Source: Daphnia carinata (Eukaryota > Arthropoda > Branchiopoda > Diplostraca > Daphniidae). Taken from it: a stretch of 64,000 bases of DNA. The stretch lies in NCBI RefSeq assembly GCF_022539665.2, contig NC_081334.1, positions 8,464,424 to 8,528,423 of the forward strand, given 5' to 3'. Both the position numbers and the translations under genes were made by a program. Shown piece after piece: positions 21,867 through 31,652 of this stretch. The notes under the pieces were generated by a model. That model did no database searches, had not been told where the DNA came from, and was given only the letters and a program-made list of their open reading frames with translations. Numbering within the stretch: position 1 is the first letter of the stretch; every line of letters starts with the position of its first letter.

Positions 21867-22346
21867 TTTCCAGGTGGGGTAAATCAAAATCCTCTATTCA
21901 AATCTTGCTCGAGCTGCGCTAGATTGGATGGACGAATGGAAAGAATTATTTTTCAAAATGAACCCTGAAGCCAATCGCCTTCGTGGTGCCCAGCCATAGG
22001 GTCGTCATGCCATTGCATAATAGGTTTAAATTCAATGATTTTAATTGGTAGTTGAATAACGTTTGGTCTGAGAACTTTTCCTGTGCACCAGAAAGATTTT
22101 TCGGAAAGGCCATTCATAAAGCAACTGGTAAATGTTTAGAGCGATCACTTGGCGGTGGAGGTGTATCCCAACCGGTTGGTACGGCGTAAGCTCGTTCCAT
22201 GCGTTACGCATTGGTTTGATGCACATTTGTGGGTTGCCACATGGAATACTACCAAGAAAGATAGTCGTTTACATGTCGGTTATATTATGTCCGACGAATC
22301 ATTGAATACTTTCCAGTCTGTCCTTGTAACCCCCTTCATAGCATAA
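21867..22346 (+). pseudogene. pgant pseudogene copy A, second part
   Basis: This resumes exactly after the hAT target duplication. Frames encode WMDEWKELFFKMNPEA, then FGKAIHKATGKCLERSLGGG, then a stretch ending LHVGYIMSDESL, which resembles the start of the ricin-B-type lectin domain that closes GalNAc-transferases. Stops and shifts break it. Similar sequence is in copy B at 35,000-35,285. It ends at about 22,346. Confidence 0.8.
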
Positions 22347-22514
22347 TAATATTGTTAAAGCTAATCAAATAATACAAACAGTACGGTATCTCACATAGAA
22401 ATAATACCATGTTGTTTCATCACCTTACCTTCTTACAGAATAAAAGATAATTAAAAACGGGTGCTTTTTATCAGAGGTACAGTTAAGCCAGTCTAAATAC
22501 ACCAATAAAAAAGT

Positions 22515-23955
22515 CTGTAACAAATGGGTAGGTGTGTCGGGCTAAATTGAACGTAGGGGTAAGTAAGTCGGATTTTTTAAATGGAGGGATAGGTTTGTGG
22601 GGTCAAATAAACGAAGGGGTAGGTTTGTCGGGCTCAACTAAACGAAGGGGTAGGTCTGTCGATCAGTTTTCAACAAAGGGTTAGGTATGTCGGTCTGTGT
22701 TAATCGATGGGGTAGCTGTGTCCTCCTGTTTTCAACGAAGAAGTAGTTATGTCGAACTGTTTTAATTGAAGGGGCTGGGGTGTTGTTCAATTTCCATCGA
22801 AGTGGTAGGTATGTCAGACTGTTTTAATCGAAGGGGTAGGTGTGTCGATCAGTTTAAACGAACGGGTAGGTATGTACAGTACCTACACAAAGTTTCCGGA
22901 CAGCCGAGAGAGGCTTACGGAAAACTCTGTTTTTCTGTTAACTGTTAAAAATACCCTAATCATCTGACATAGATGATTCTGGAAATGAAATTGTTCCTGA
23001 AGATTAGCTTTACGCATGGTTTTTTTTTGTGAATTTTTCTTTCACGGTAATATTGCTTAAACTTTCAAATAGGCTTGAATAAAGTTCTTCGAAGCTGAAT
23101 GACAATTATGTTATAAACCATTTTCACATTATTTATAAGGTTCAGAAATGTTTTCATATTTTTGCACAATTTTCAACCCTAGCCCCTTGGATCCAGTGCC
23201 TCTAGCGGCTTGCGATGACGGTGTAGCGCACTTTTTTTTTAGCACTCTACGCTTTAAAATATAGGAATTCGGAAAAATCAGCAACTACGCTACTTGGGAA
23301 TAAAGCGAAAGTTGTCCAGAAATTAAAAATTGCCGTTTTTAAGTTAAAATTAGAGTGATTCTGCTTATGGCACCATATGCAAAATCACATGTTAGATTAT
23401 AAAATAAGCGCTTCTCGATTTTTTAAGCGGTAGTTCATCCTTATAGTCTTATTTCTTATTCCGTACAAGTGAGCCAAAGTAGCCCTGTTTACTACTGGCC
23501 CTCCTGACTGTCCGGAAACTTTTAAGTCCTATTTAAAAGGTCCTTTACCGTGAAAGAAAACTTCACAAAAAAAAACCATGCGTAAAGCTAATCTTCAGGA
23601 ACAATTTCATTTCCAGAATCATCTATGTCAGATGATTAGGGTATTTTTAACAGTTAACAGAAAAACAGAGTTTTCCCTAAGCCTCTCTCGGCTGTCCGGA
23701 AACTTTGTGTAGGTACTGTATGTCTTAATAAAACAAAAGGGTATATACGACGGCTGCAATTGTAGTTTATTTATAATGGGGTAGGTGTGACGAGCGTGTC
23801 TTTTAATTTTTTAGTGGGGTACCTATGTCGGGGTAGCTATGACGGGGGATGTGGTTCCATTTTATGCAGGGGTACGTATGTCGGGGTAGATTTGTCGCGT
23901 TTTGGAGTACGTCTGTCGAAATCTCTAAGTACTTGTGACGGAGGGTAGCACTGTC
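22515..23955. repeat. G-rich minisatellite, ~31-bp unit, split by a MITE
   Basis: Units of the form GGGGTAGGTNTGTCG followed by ~16 less conserved bases (often GTTTTAATCGAA) recur about every 30-32 bp from 22,515 to 22,876. They resume after the MITE from ~23,721 to 23,955. At least 12 units lie left and about 6 right of the insertion. One strand is clearly G-rich. Confidence 0.75.
22877..23718. mobile_element. Tc1/mariner-type MITE (842 bp) with ~185-bp inverted repeats
   Basis: The ends CAGTACCTACACAAAGTTTCCGGAC... and the exact inverse run inward for about 185 bp with only a few mismatches. TA dinucleotides flank both ends (22,875-22,876 and 23,719-23,720). These are the marks of Tc1/mariner-derived MITEs. 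There is no ORF. Most of a related copy lies at 48,963-49,398. The very similar inverted repeats suggest recent insertion or gene conversion. Confidence 0.85.
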
Positions 23956-23984
23956 CTCATGGCGAAATAACTAGCAAGCTTGAA

Positions 23985-24490
23985 GATGAAAGAAACAGCT
24001 GATTGCGAGGTTAGAAACCACAGAGCAACAGAAAAAAGCAGCCTTGGAAACAAACAAGCAACTTCAGAAAGAAACAAAGGAAACAAAAGAAATCCTTGAA
24101 AAATCGTTAACCGAAAAGGCCGGGTTACGGAGAAGCCTGATAGATATAACTAAAAAGAATAAAAGCCTCGAAAAGGAAGTAGAGTAGATAAACATACAGG
24201 CGGGAGAACGAAAAGAAAAAATTAAGTATCTGGAGAACCGAATAAAAGAATATAAGAAGCAACAAGTAACATTTGCTGAAACCGAAATTTTAAACATCTC
24301 CAACGAACCAGGAGAGAAAACGAAGCTGGTGAATGAGATAAACGACCTAACCTTGCCGACAGAAGATGGAGACAAATCTCTCTACTACGAGTTTGAATCA
24401 GAACAAATCGCCGAGCTACAAGAACAAAACGACGACCTAAAAAACCAAATAGAGATTCAAAACGATAACATATTTCAACTAGAATAGCAG
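23985..24490 (+). pseudogene. Coiled-coil gag fragment
   Basis: A plus-strand frame rich in Lys, Glu and Gln (e.g. LETTEQQKKAALETNKQLQK) runs ~165 codons with an in-frame TAG at ~24,186 and another at ~24,485. It has the look of the N-terminal coiled coils of the LTR-element gags in this window but is not closely similar to any. No LTR is adjacent. Confidence 0.5.
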
Positions 24491-25610
24491 TGGTCGCAAT
24501 TTTAACATAACATTCAAAAGTTGTTGGTATGAAGTGAAATAGGAAGAATAGTACTATTCGGGAGTCGCAGCCTCCGAACAAATAGCATTAATTATCTGAA
24601 TTAGAGAAAAGCCCCCAGGCTCCGTACATCAAGTGACATTCTTGCCGTTGTAGACGAACGTCCCGTGTGTTCATCTCTACTACGCTCGCTTCGCCCCATG
24701 CCAACTTTCTCGATTTCATTTCATTGCTCGTTTTTCGCTTTCGTTTTCCCATCGTTAGTGCGTGGACATGCAATCCACTCGCTAGCTAATACAACGTGTT
24801 AACCTCATCCCCTTTTTTGGTATCTTTTTTGTCCACCTGTGTAAACTTAGTAGCAAGTATGTCAAGAACTGTGAGGTGTATTCACTCGTCCAAGTATTGA
24901 GACACGCTGAACTACTTAGGATAAGGTAATGAAGATCGACAATAAAACGAAATGTCTAGTGACAGCATTGTATTGATGGAAGTGGTTGAAAAAAACTACC
25001 TAAACAGGCCAACGAGTTTGTTATAGTTAATGTGGAATTTAACTATTTATTATATTTGTAATAATTTTCATATTTATATTATCATTACCATATTCGTATA
25101 TTATTAAGGGGTATTTCAGCCCCCTTCCCAGAATTCCCATGGATGAAAGAAAGAACAGGGTAAAATTATCGGGATCATGACAATCAGTAAAGTGGGACGA
25201 TAGCATCACGCTCATGAAGAATCCGTTGATTGATTGAAAGTCTAGAATGTTTGACTACCGAAAATTGGTAAATAGTTGAAATCATGAATGTCTTTTCAAA
25301 ACGACGAGGGATGATGCTAGGCCTCGAAACAACAGTAACAAAATTTCAGGTACTAAAAACCAAATAATGTTTTAAAAAATACTGATGGACTACTGACAAT
25401 AGATGGAGCACACAATCATGCAAAAAAATTATAAACAGGAATTCAAACAAATAAGTTATGATGGAGTGTAGTAATTGATAACGCTGTTTGGAGTGCAGAA
25501 ACCTAAGCCGTTCGGTTCTTCTGTTCAAATAGCGAACTAATATGCTTCTTATGATCGTGAAGCACACCCTTTGATAACTGCCCGTTGTAGTTAGCCGTCG
25601 AACCACTCGT
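24491..25610. other. Unassigned AT-rich sequence
   Basis: I see no gene, repeat or exon here that I can support. Confidence 0.5.
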
Positions 25611-25890
25611 TGCGTCTGCCCGTCCTCAACCGTATTTGCCCGTCATGCCACGCTTAATTTGCTATTTTATACACCCGCTATCCCTGCCCGTCGGCCCACT
25701 CTTTGCCCGCCGAAACGAATGCGTTATGGCCCAACGACCTTTTCGTTGCAGTTTTCCGTCTTTTGTCACAGTCTCTGCTCGTTAAAACGCCCGCTGTAGT
25801 TGCCCGGCCACTCACTTTTTACCGCTGCCCATTTTCCACCGTTACAGTCTCTGCCCGTCGGCTTACGTACTGTTGCCCACCGGCTTAAGG
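25610..25890. repeat. Degenerate GCCCGTC-rich tandem repeat
   Basis: TGCCCGTC, TTGCCCGCC, TTGCCCGGCC and similar words recur at irregular 20-40 bp spacing, often followed by GGCCCAC or GGCTTA. It looks like an old minisatellite. Confidence 0.5.
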
Positions 25891-25977
25891 CAAAAACCGT
25901 AGGCTGAAAAATTGCTTATATCCATGCTTCTATCCACATTCTAGTTTTCCAAAACCCGATGGCGCTGATTCGCTCCA

Positions 25978-26022
25978 GCTGGCGGCGGCCTGAACCCTTT
26001 TTCAGGGAATCCCTCCGCCAGC
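25978..26022. other. Strong hairpin, candidate Helitron 3' hairpin
   Basis: GCTGGCGG (25,978-25,985) pairs with CCGCCAGC (26,015-26,022), and inside it CCTGAA pairs with TTCAGG. It lies just past the C-terminal end of the minus-strand Helitron helicase. A CTAG (25,941-25,944) follows in the minus-strand sense after ~33 bases. Helitrons end with a hairpin and CTRR, but the usual spacing is nearer 11 bases, so this is tentative. Confidence 0.4.
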
Positions 26023-26089
26023 CAACCACAGCAAATGCACAGTGTGACAGGCTCCTCCCTCTTTTTCCTTGTTGCTTCATTCAGTAGAG

Positions 26090-27126
26090 ACTAGTAACTT
26101 TGGTTCCGTCCAGGACCGTAGTATAGATGCTCTTGGCGCGAGTCGATGTTTTTAAGAAGGATGATAATGGCACCCACAATGTGCGGTGGTATCCCTTGTA
26201 CCTTTAGGGTGTCAAGAAATTCCGTGGAAAGTTTGCAATTTCCTCTGGGTCTTCAAATTCAATCGAGTTTATACTGGCCTACCTCCGTCGCTGCCCTGGC
26301 GTCTGCCTGATGGTGTAATTGTTGACCTTCAAGCAGTCATCATTTTTTGGTCGCAAAATAGCCCGAGTGCTAATTTGTTCGTCCAATTCTGGATGCAGTA
26401 GATTTTCGGGATCACCAAAACATGATTAACCATGACTCTTCTGTATGGTCATCAAGAAGGAAGTCATGTGGTATCTCTATCGTATCCCGTCCCAGACTTG
26501 CCGCTCTTGAATGAGTTGAATTTCCAAGTTGAATGAGCCAAAAAGTGAATTCGAGACTGACGGCCGCGGTTCGCATATTTTGAGCCAAAGGAAGGTTTAA
26601 AATGTCACTTCAAGTCCTGTTGCTTTTAATGGTCGATTCAACAATTTCCACCCTGCTACCGTGTTTAATGACAGGTTAGGCGCTGACCAAAACCTCCCCC
26701 AACAACAGCACCTTACCACCAAAATCGACTGACTTTTTCGTAACTGATTGAAACAGTTTATCAATTGCGTCCATGCACGGTCATCATAGTGACCTCGTTA
26801 ATGGTAATGAGGCTGGCTTTCCTTGTGTTGTTTGCTTCAACATGGTGCTCTTCTATTTTCGACGATATTGTTTCCGTAATTAGAGGATAGATTTTGAAGC
26901 GCTTACTCAGTAAAATCGAAGCGATTCTAGTAGAAGCAACAGCAATCACCGATTTTCCTTGTCTTTCAAGCACATTAATGAGCGTGTTGGAGAGAAATGT
27001 TTTTCCAGTACCAACAGGCCCAACCAAAAAGAACTGACGGTTTGCAGAAGAACGATCGTGATGATTCACTGACGCCATGATTCGGTCGAAATTCGCTTGC
27101 TGTTCCGTGTTCAGCTGGGCATCCAT
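26090..27126 (-). pseudogene. Helitron Pif1-like helicase, broken
   Basis: The best frame (27,126-26,761) has NTEQQANFDRIM and the Walker A loop GPVGTGKTFLSNTL, then VIAVASTRIAS and a Walker B-like INEVTMM in which the usual Asp-Glu is Asn-Glu. Beyond a frame break it goes on with FGGKVLLLGEVL (equivalent of LGGDFRQ), HGSRVEIVESTIK and LPLAQNMR. It then continues to a block equivalent to IPPHxLxLKxGAxxxLLRNxDxxxG at ~26,100-26,180. The block order is that of Helitron Rep-helicases. Multiple stops and shifts. Confidence 0.85.
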
Positions 27127-27439
27127 TAGTTCTCCTTTTCTCCTTTTCTAAGCGCGCACTTCATCCGAACCTTCAACTTCTTCATCTTCAATCAGCCGAT
27201 TAATCATTTGAAAAACAGGGACTGCCAATTGGAATTATTCAAGATTGTGACCATTCTTTCTTAAGATATCTTGAATAGATTTGAGCGCAAGGTTTTTCAC
27301 AATTTCATCTTCATGACCACGTATAGTGAAGTCTTCCATGAGATGTTGTAGGTTTTTGTTCAATAGTAATAGAGCGTTGTTGGAGAGCAATGAACGCAAA
27401 TGTTTACAAACAATTGCCTTAATTGGAGGGGCATTCCAA

Positions 27440-28260
27440 ATTCAACTGCTTCCGCCACTACTCGCTCCCAACGCTATCATCAGCTAGCAGTTTTCTTGCT
27501 ATAGCAGCTTCTTTGAATGTTGGATGCAGATTCCCGTCGACCGTCCTCAAATATTCAAAGCTGGTTGCACCAGGGACGTCTATAAGAAGCAAACGGAGAC
27601 TTGCTTGACGGAAACAGAATAAATGCGTCCAATAACGTTGATCCTCTTTTTTCTCAGTTTCCATTTTCTTGCGGTCTTGTCAAACCATAAATGATGTGGA
27701 ATTTTGTGATAGAAGTAAGATCTGGCTGTCGGATGAGAAGAACTTAATTTAAACCAAGGCGTCAACGTAGTTAATTGTGAGGCAGAATTGACTATAGCCT
27801 GTCTTTCCAATCCCAGATAAAAATACACCGATTTTTCTGGAGTAAGATGAATAGCAAGTCGAATAATAGCGTGTTAACGGTTAAGAAAGTGGATGCTTAA
27901 AAATCCTCCAAGTGGCTTTAGAGGCACTGAAATATTTCGTGTCCAAGAACGTTATTCATTCCATACAAAACGGTCTTAACCTTCTTGATTTCCCACTCTG
28001 TTTATCAATATATTTGCGCAGTCATGTCCTTTGTATATATACTCGGAAATATACTTGATGCTGGTTATGGAAGCGCAAAACTCTAGACTAATGCGCGTGT
28101 TGTATTTCAGTGAAAGGTAAGGGTTATAGAGGACGACCCAGCTGTTATCCATTCTGTGACTGCCGTTGTTGTTGTTGAGCGAATAGCTGCGACCATTATT
28201 TCTCCTTCGATAAGTGGGATTTCCTTTTCCGTTGATGACCGTTCTCATACAGCCAGCAGT
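27440..28260 (-). pseudogene. Helitron N-terminal/Rep-side remnants
   Basis: Minus frames give, in order: YRRRNNGRSYSLN, NSWVVLYNPYLSLKYNTRIS, and CASITSIKYISEYIYKGHD (28,248-27,976), the last containing the Tyr-x3-Tyr-like catalytic motif of the Rep domain. Then come LTPWFKLSSSHPTARSYFYH (~27,770) and VPGATSFEYLRTVDGNLHPT (~27,550), both standard Helitron linker blocks. The HUH part that should precede 28,260 is absent, so the element is 5'-truncated. Confidence 0.85.
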
Positions 28261-28309
28261 CTTTAAGACGTCATTTGTCCTAGTCTTCGGGACTGTGTCT
28301 ACCGCATTA

Positions 28310-28982
28310 AAAACATCCCGGAATGGTCCGGTAGGCGATCAAGTCTGGTTTTATAAGCGCAAAACCAGGGCTAAAAGAGGGCTTTTGTAGGTCTTTTGTG
28401 CGGTGATGGGGTAAAGTATAGGCCTAAGGGCGTCTTTTTGTTAGACCAATAGACGTCTTTTGGTGGCTCATACATAACGTTAAAGACAAAGTGAGAAAAA
28501 AATCCTGTGGCTGAAATTGAACTCGGGCCTCCTGCACCACTCTCGGATCCCACACAGCACACTCCTGTAGTTTAGACGACCATTTTTTATCCTCACTGGA
28601 CCACTAGGACGAACATGAACTGCGCCAAAATTCTTAAATGACGTTGTGTTTTGATTGCCTTCTGCACATCTACATAATGACAGAAACGTAGCCCTTGTGC
28701 GTCTTTAATCGGTCGTCCAAAAACGGGCTTAGGTAGGGAACTGGACCACTTTTGGACCGCTTAGTAATATAATTTAAAAAGATGTGGCTGAGGCTGCTAT
28801 AGAACTCGGGTCTCCCGTGTAACAGTCGGGCGTTCTCTCTACTGGAACATACTATTCACCAAAATTTCATTATTTTCGAACAATACAATAGAAACGCAGA
28901 AAAATGCTTAAGTTTTTTCGATAACAGATCACAAAAAGGATTTTAAAAACATAAAGATAAAAGCGAAATTAAGTCAGAACAA
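28310..28982. repeat. Dispersed repeat R with AGACGTC words and tRNA-like blocks
   Basis: 28,313-28,480 matches 35,470-35,655 in reverse orientation. 28,770-28,982 matches 62,280-62,480 in the same orientation. Two blocks (28,500-28,610 and 28,770-28,860) read on the minus strand as tRNA-like, with GGTCCAGTGAGG or TCCAGTAGAG as A box and GAGTTCAATTTC or GAGTTCTATAGC as B box. The repeat cuts off the G3 LTR at 28,983. Confidence 0.6.
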
Positions 28983-29131
28983 TTACAAGTTACAAACATG
29001 CGGTATTTATACTACTACAGAACACAAATTCTCAAAGTAAATTAGGAGATGAAAAGTTCACTTTCACTTGTTAAACGCTTAACGGATGTAAGAGGTGTGG
29101 CTTCCTTTGGTTAGCCTTTGGGCTCGTTACA
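28983..29131 (-). repeat. G3 3' LTR, truncated
   Basis: On the minus strand the sequence starts TGTAACGAGCCCAAAGGC and matches the G3 LTR at 14,648-14,847 over ~150 bp. It then breaks off into repeat R. A TATAAATACC box is at ~29,004-29,011 (minus). It follows the polypurine tract, so this is the 3' LTR of the element to its right. Confidence 0.85.
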
Positions 29132-29146
29132 TTCTTTCCCCTCTTT
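29132..29146 (-). promoter_or_regulatory. Polypurine tract of G3 element
   Basis: AAAGAGGGGAAAGAA abuts the LTR start on the minus strand. Polypurine tracts prime plus-strand DNA synthesis. Its place proves that the ORFs at 29.25-33.8 kb are upstream of, and so inside, this LTR element. Confidence 0.85.
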
Positions 29147-29252
29147 GATAAGAAGAATTGGTCCTCCAATTTGTGTTTTCCGTCACCGACTACAGCTGCT
29201 GCTATGGGTGAATAGTATAAATTGTTCATCCACTTAGGATGATTACTAAAAT

Positions 29253-30664
29253 TTAAGAAAAAATGTTGCTGATGTTTTGTCTTCTTTCTTTTCGTTTTTT
29301 ATTGCTTTTCTTCCGCCCCAGTATTTCAGTTTTATTGGTTACGGGTTGTTCGTTTCCCTCGCGGCGGTATTGTAGTTGCTCTTTTCTTCTAGTGTTGGTC
29401 AGGAAACTACCGTTGTGTTTTTGTTTCCATTCTTGGAATAGGTCTTGTACTTTTTTATTACACGCGTCCGATCCAGCCATGCGTCCATGGTAGTCTTTTC
29501 ATTCTTGCGTCTGCTCCGTGTCGAAGAAATATTTCATATCAAGTCGGTTGAATCCGACTGCCACGTGTAGAGCGGCTGTGCCTGTGTCATCCTGTTGGTT
29601 GATGTTAATGGTTTCTTTTGCACAAATTTGGATGGCGAGATCTTCGAGGCCATACATGGCTAGATAATGCAAAACGGTTCTGCCAACTATTGTTGCATTG
29701 TTAATATTTGTTGGTGTCCATATCAACTTCGCGCATTCTTCGTGTTCGTGTGAGATTGCCAACATTAATGGAGTTTCCACATTTGCGTTGCGAGCTGTAA
29801 ATCCACAGTTATTATGCTTCAGTATCCGTAGTAATAGTAAATCATTATCGGCTGCTGCGATATGACCAATTGTTTTTCCGTGATATAGAATTTTTGGGTT
29901 GGCTCCGAACGATAGTAGGAGATTTGTTATGTCATACCTACTTCTTTGTACGCTTGTGTGGAGTAGCGTATGTTCACCTTCGTATCTTTCATTGAGAAAT
30001 GTGGCCATCCGCTGTCTTGGCCAACCCTGCTGAGTTTTCAATTTATTTTGCATGTACCTTCTTATTGCAGGTAATGGAGCTCCCATCATTGTTAAGGAAA
30101 ATTTACCGTCCTCCAAGTGGCTTGTCTCCGCAGTTGGATTTTTTCTGCTCGGGCTGCTGGTACAGACGCTATCGTCTTCAACCGACAGTTTTTACATTTT
30201 TCCGTTCCCCATGGCTGGTTGTAAGATTTTTTTCGTTTTGGGGGTATTTCGCATTGAAGATAGTCATCACTGTCATATCCTATGGTAAACTCGACACTGT
30301 AGTCATTTTCCATATCGGGTGCTATTCCACTATACGGCATCATTGATTTCTCGTTCTCATCTTCACTCGATTCACTACGTTTATCCAGGTTGTCTATCTT
30401 TCCAAAAACGTCGTTGCTTTTCATTTCTTTTTCTATTCCGTTGTATCCCATATATCGTACTAATTGCTTGTTTTCATCCGCACTTTTCACACTCTGTTTT
30501 GCTTTGCAGTCCTGTTGACTATCTTCACTTTCGGTATCGCTAATAGTGATTAGCTCGTATACCGTCTTCGTCTTCCGGGAGGTGGTGTTTACTTCCTTTT
30601 TGTTAACTTGAGCAGTGAAGTTATGTGCCATTTTGACATGAGTTGTTTTGTTCGTGATCTCCAT
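29253..30664 (-). pseudogene. Ankyrin-repeat ORF inside the env-bearing G3 retroelement
   Basis: Two frames make up this ORF. The first (30,664-30,092) is acidic, with a SUMO-interaction-like ELITISDTESED and a basic PPKRKKSY nuclear-signal-like stretch. The second (to 29,499) begins GKFSLTMMG and holds four to five ankyrin repeats, seen in HTLLHTSVQRSRYDITNLLL, GKTIGHIAAADND, ETPLMLAISHEHEECAKLI, RTVLHYLAMYGLEDLAIQI and TAALHVAVGFNRLDMKYFF. After an in-frame TGA at 29,499-29,501 a basic tail follows (GRKKSNKKRKERR). A slippery A-AAT-TTT lies at the frame junction. The ORF lies between env and the polypurine tract. It resembles nuclear ankyrin proteins of the IkB type in general layout, but orthology is not shown. 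Whether it was still working at insertion is unknown. Confidence 0.75.
30098..30104 (-). promoter_or_regulatory. Candidate -1 ribosomal frameshift site
   Basis: In the zero frame of the acidic ORF the sequence reads GTA AAT TTT CCT TAA. The heptamer A-AAT-TTT fits the X-XXY-YYZ rule, and a -1 slip leads straight into the ankyrin frame (KFSLTMMG). The zero frame stops two codons later. I did not see an obvious strong pseudoknot downstream. Confidence 0.5.
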
Positions 30665-30689
30665 GTTGCTTTATTTTTCTCTTATGTTC

Positions 30690-31640
30690 TTGTTTAATTT
30701 TCTGACAGGTTTTTCATGACCCTTTTTTCTGTCTTATACCCTTTTTTGGTGAAATTGTCGTCTATGTCTTCTGTCGGACTGACATGTGGATTCATTGCAT
30801 GGCTAGTCGATGAATAACCTGCTTGTTTCGAACTTTCTTTAGGGTTTCTTTCTTGTAGGGTTTTTTCTTGTGTTTTATTCTTCTTCTTGAGTTATTTTTC
30901 GTCGTTCTTTTGTAGAGAACACACTGCTTATTCTGTTGTTCTGTTCGTTTTGATTTTCTTTCGTGGTGTGCAATGCAGAATTTTGACTATAGTTGTTTTC
31001 TTCGGTATCGCCGACAAGTCGATACTGCATTGGGTTGTATTGATAGGGTGCTATATCCTTTTGTTTTGTTTTTTGTTATTTTCAGAGTTTTGTAATAATA
31101 ATCTGTTTTCTTTTAGGAACCATCCTGGGTATGCACGCTATCACAACCATTTTCCACTGAAGTTCGCCCGTTTCCTTTGGTGGCTGGAGTCAGGTGATGA
31201 TATTATTGTGATGATATCACCCTAATCTGACGTCGTCTCAGTTGATGCAGGAGCATCTCCAAGAAGAGCATGAAAACGGCTGGCGATATCACACGTAGCG
31301 AATCTTCTTCACGTTGACTATCTTCCTGAACATGATTGTTCAGACGTTGTTTTTTGATTTTGTTTCTGTTGTTTAGTTTTGTAGTTGTGTTAGTCTTCAA
31401 TACAAAGTTATTATCTGAATTTATTTGTTGGCTGGTTAGTTTTTTTTAATTTGACTTGATGGAATTAAAAAATAATCAAATTAATTGCTGAAGCTTCAAA
31501 TTGATGGTAAGTGCGTTAGTTACTGGAGGGGTACTAATTTATTATGTAATAAACTAAATAGTTAATGGATACTAATTGATTAGTAGTATTTATTAATTGT
31601 TTGTCTAGCTTTAAGTTGGGGTGAGTAAAAAAAAATCAAC
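30690..31640 (-). other. Region between env and ankyrin ORF
   Basis: Only short minus frames are open: 31,400-31,203, and pieces near 30,700-31,060 rich in Glu, Lys, Asn and Gln. They may be decayed N-terminal extension of the ankyrin ORF. No LTR border is visible in this interval, which supports one continuous element. Confidence 0.45.
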
Positions 31641-31652
31641 GACCTTCGGGAT

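Noticed and set aside
22515-22876. Telomere-type repeat
   Set aside because: G-rich units are ~31 bp, not TTAGG or TTAGGG; interstitial and diverged.
29499-30116. Ankyrin ORF as an independent host gene
   Set aside because: It is followed by a polypurine tract and LTR on the same strand and preceded by env and integrase with no LTR between; residence in the element is the simpler reading, though not proven.
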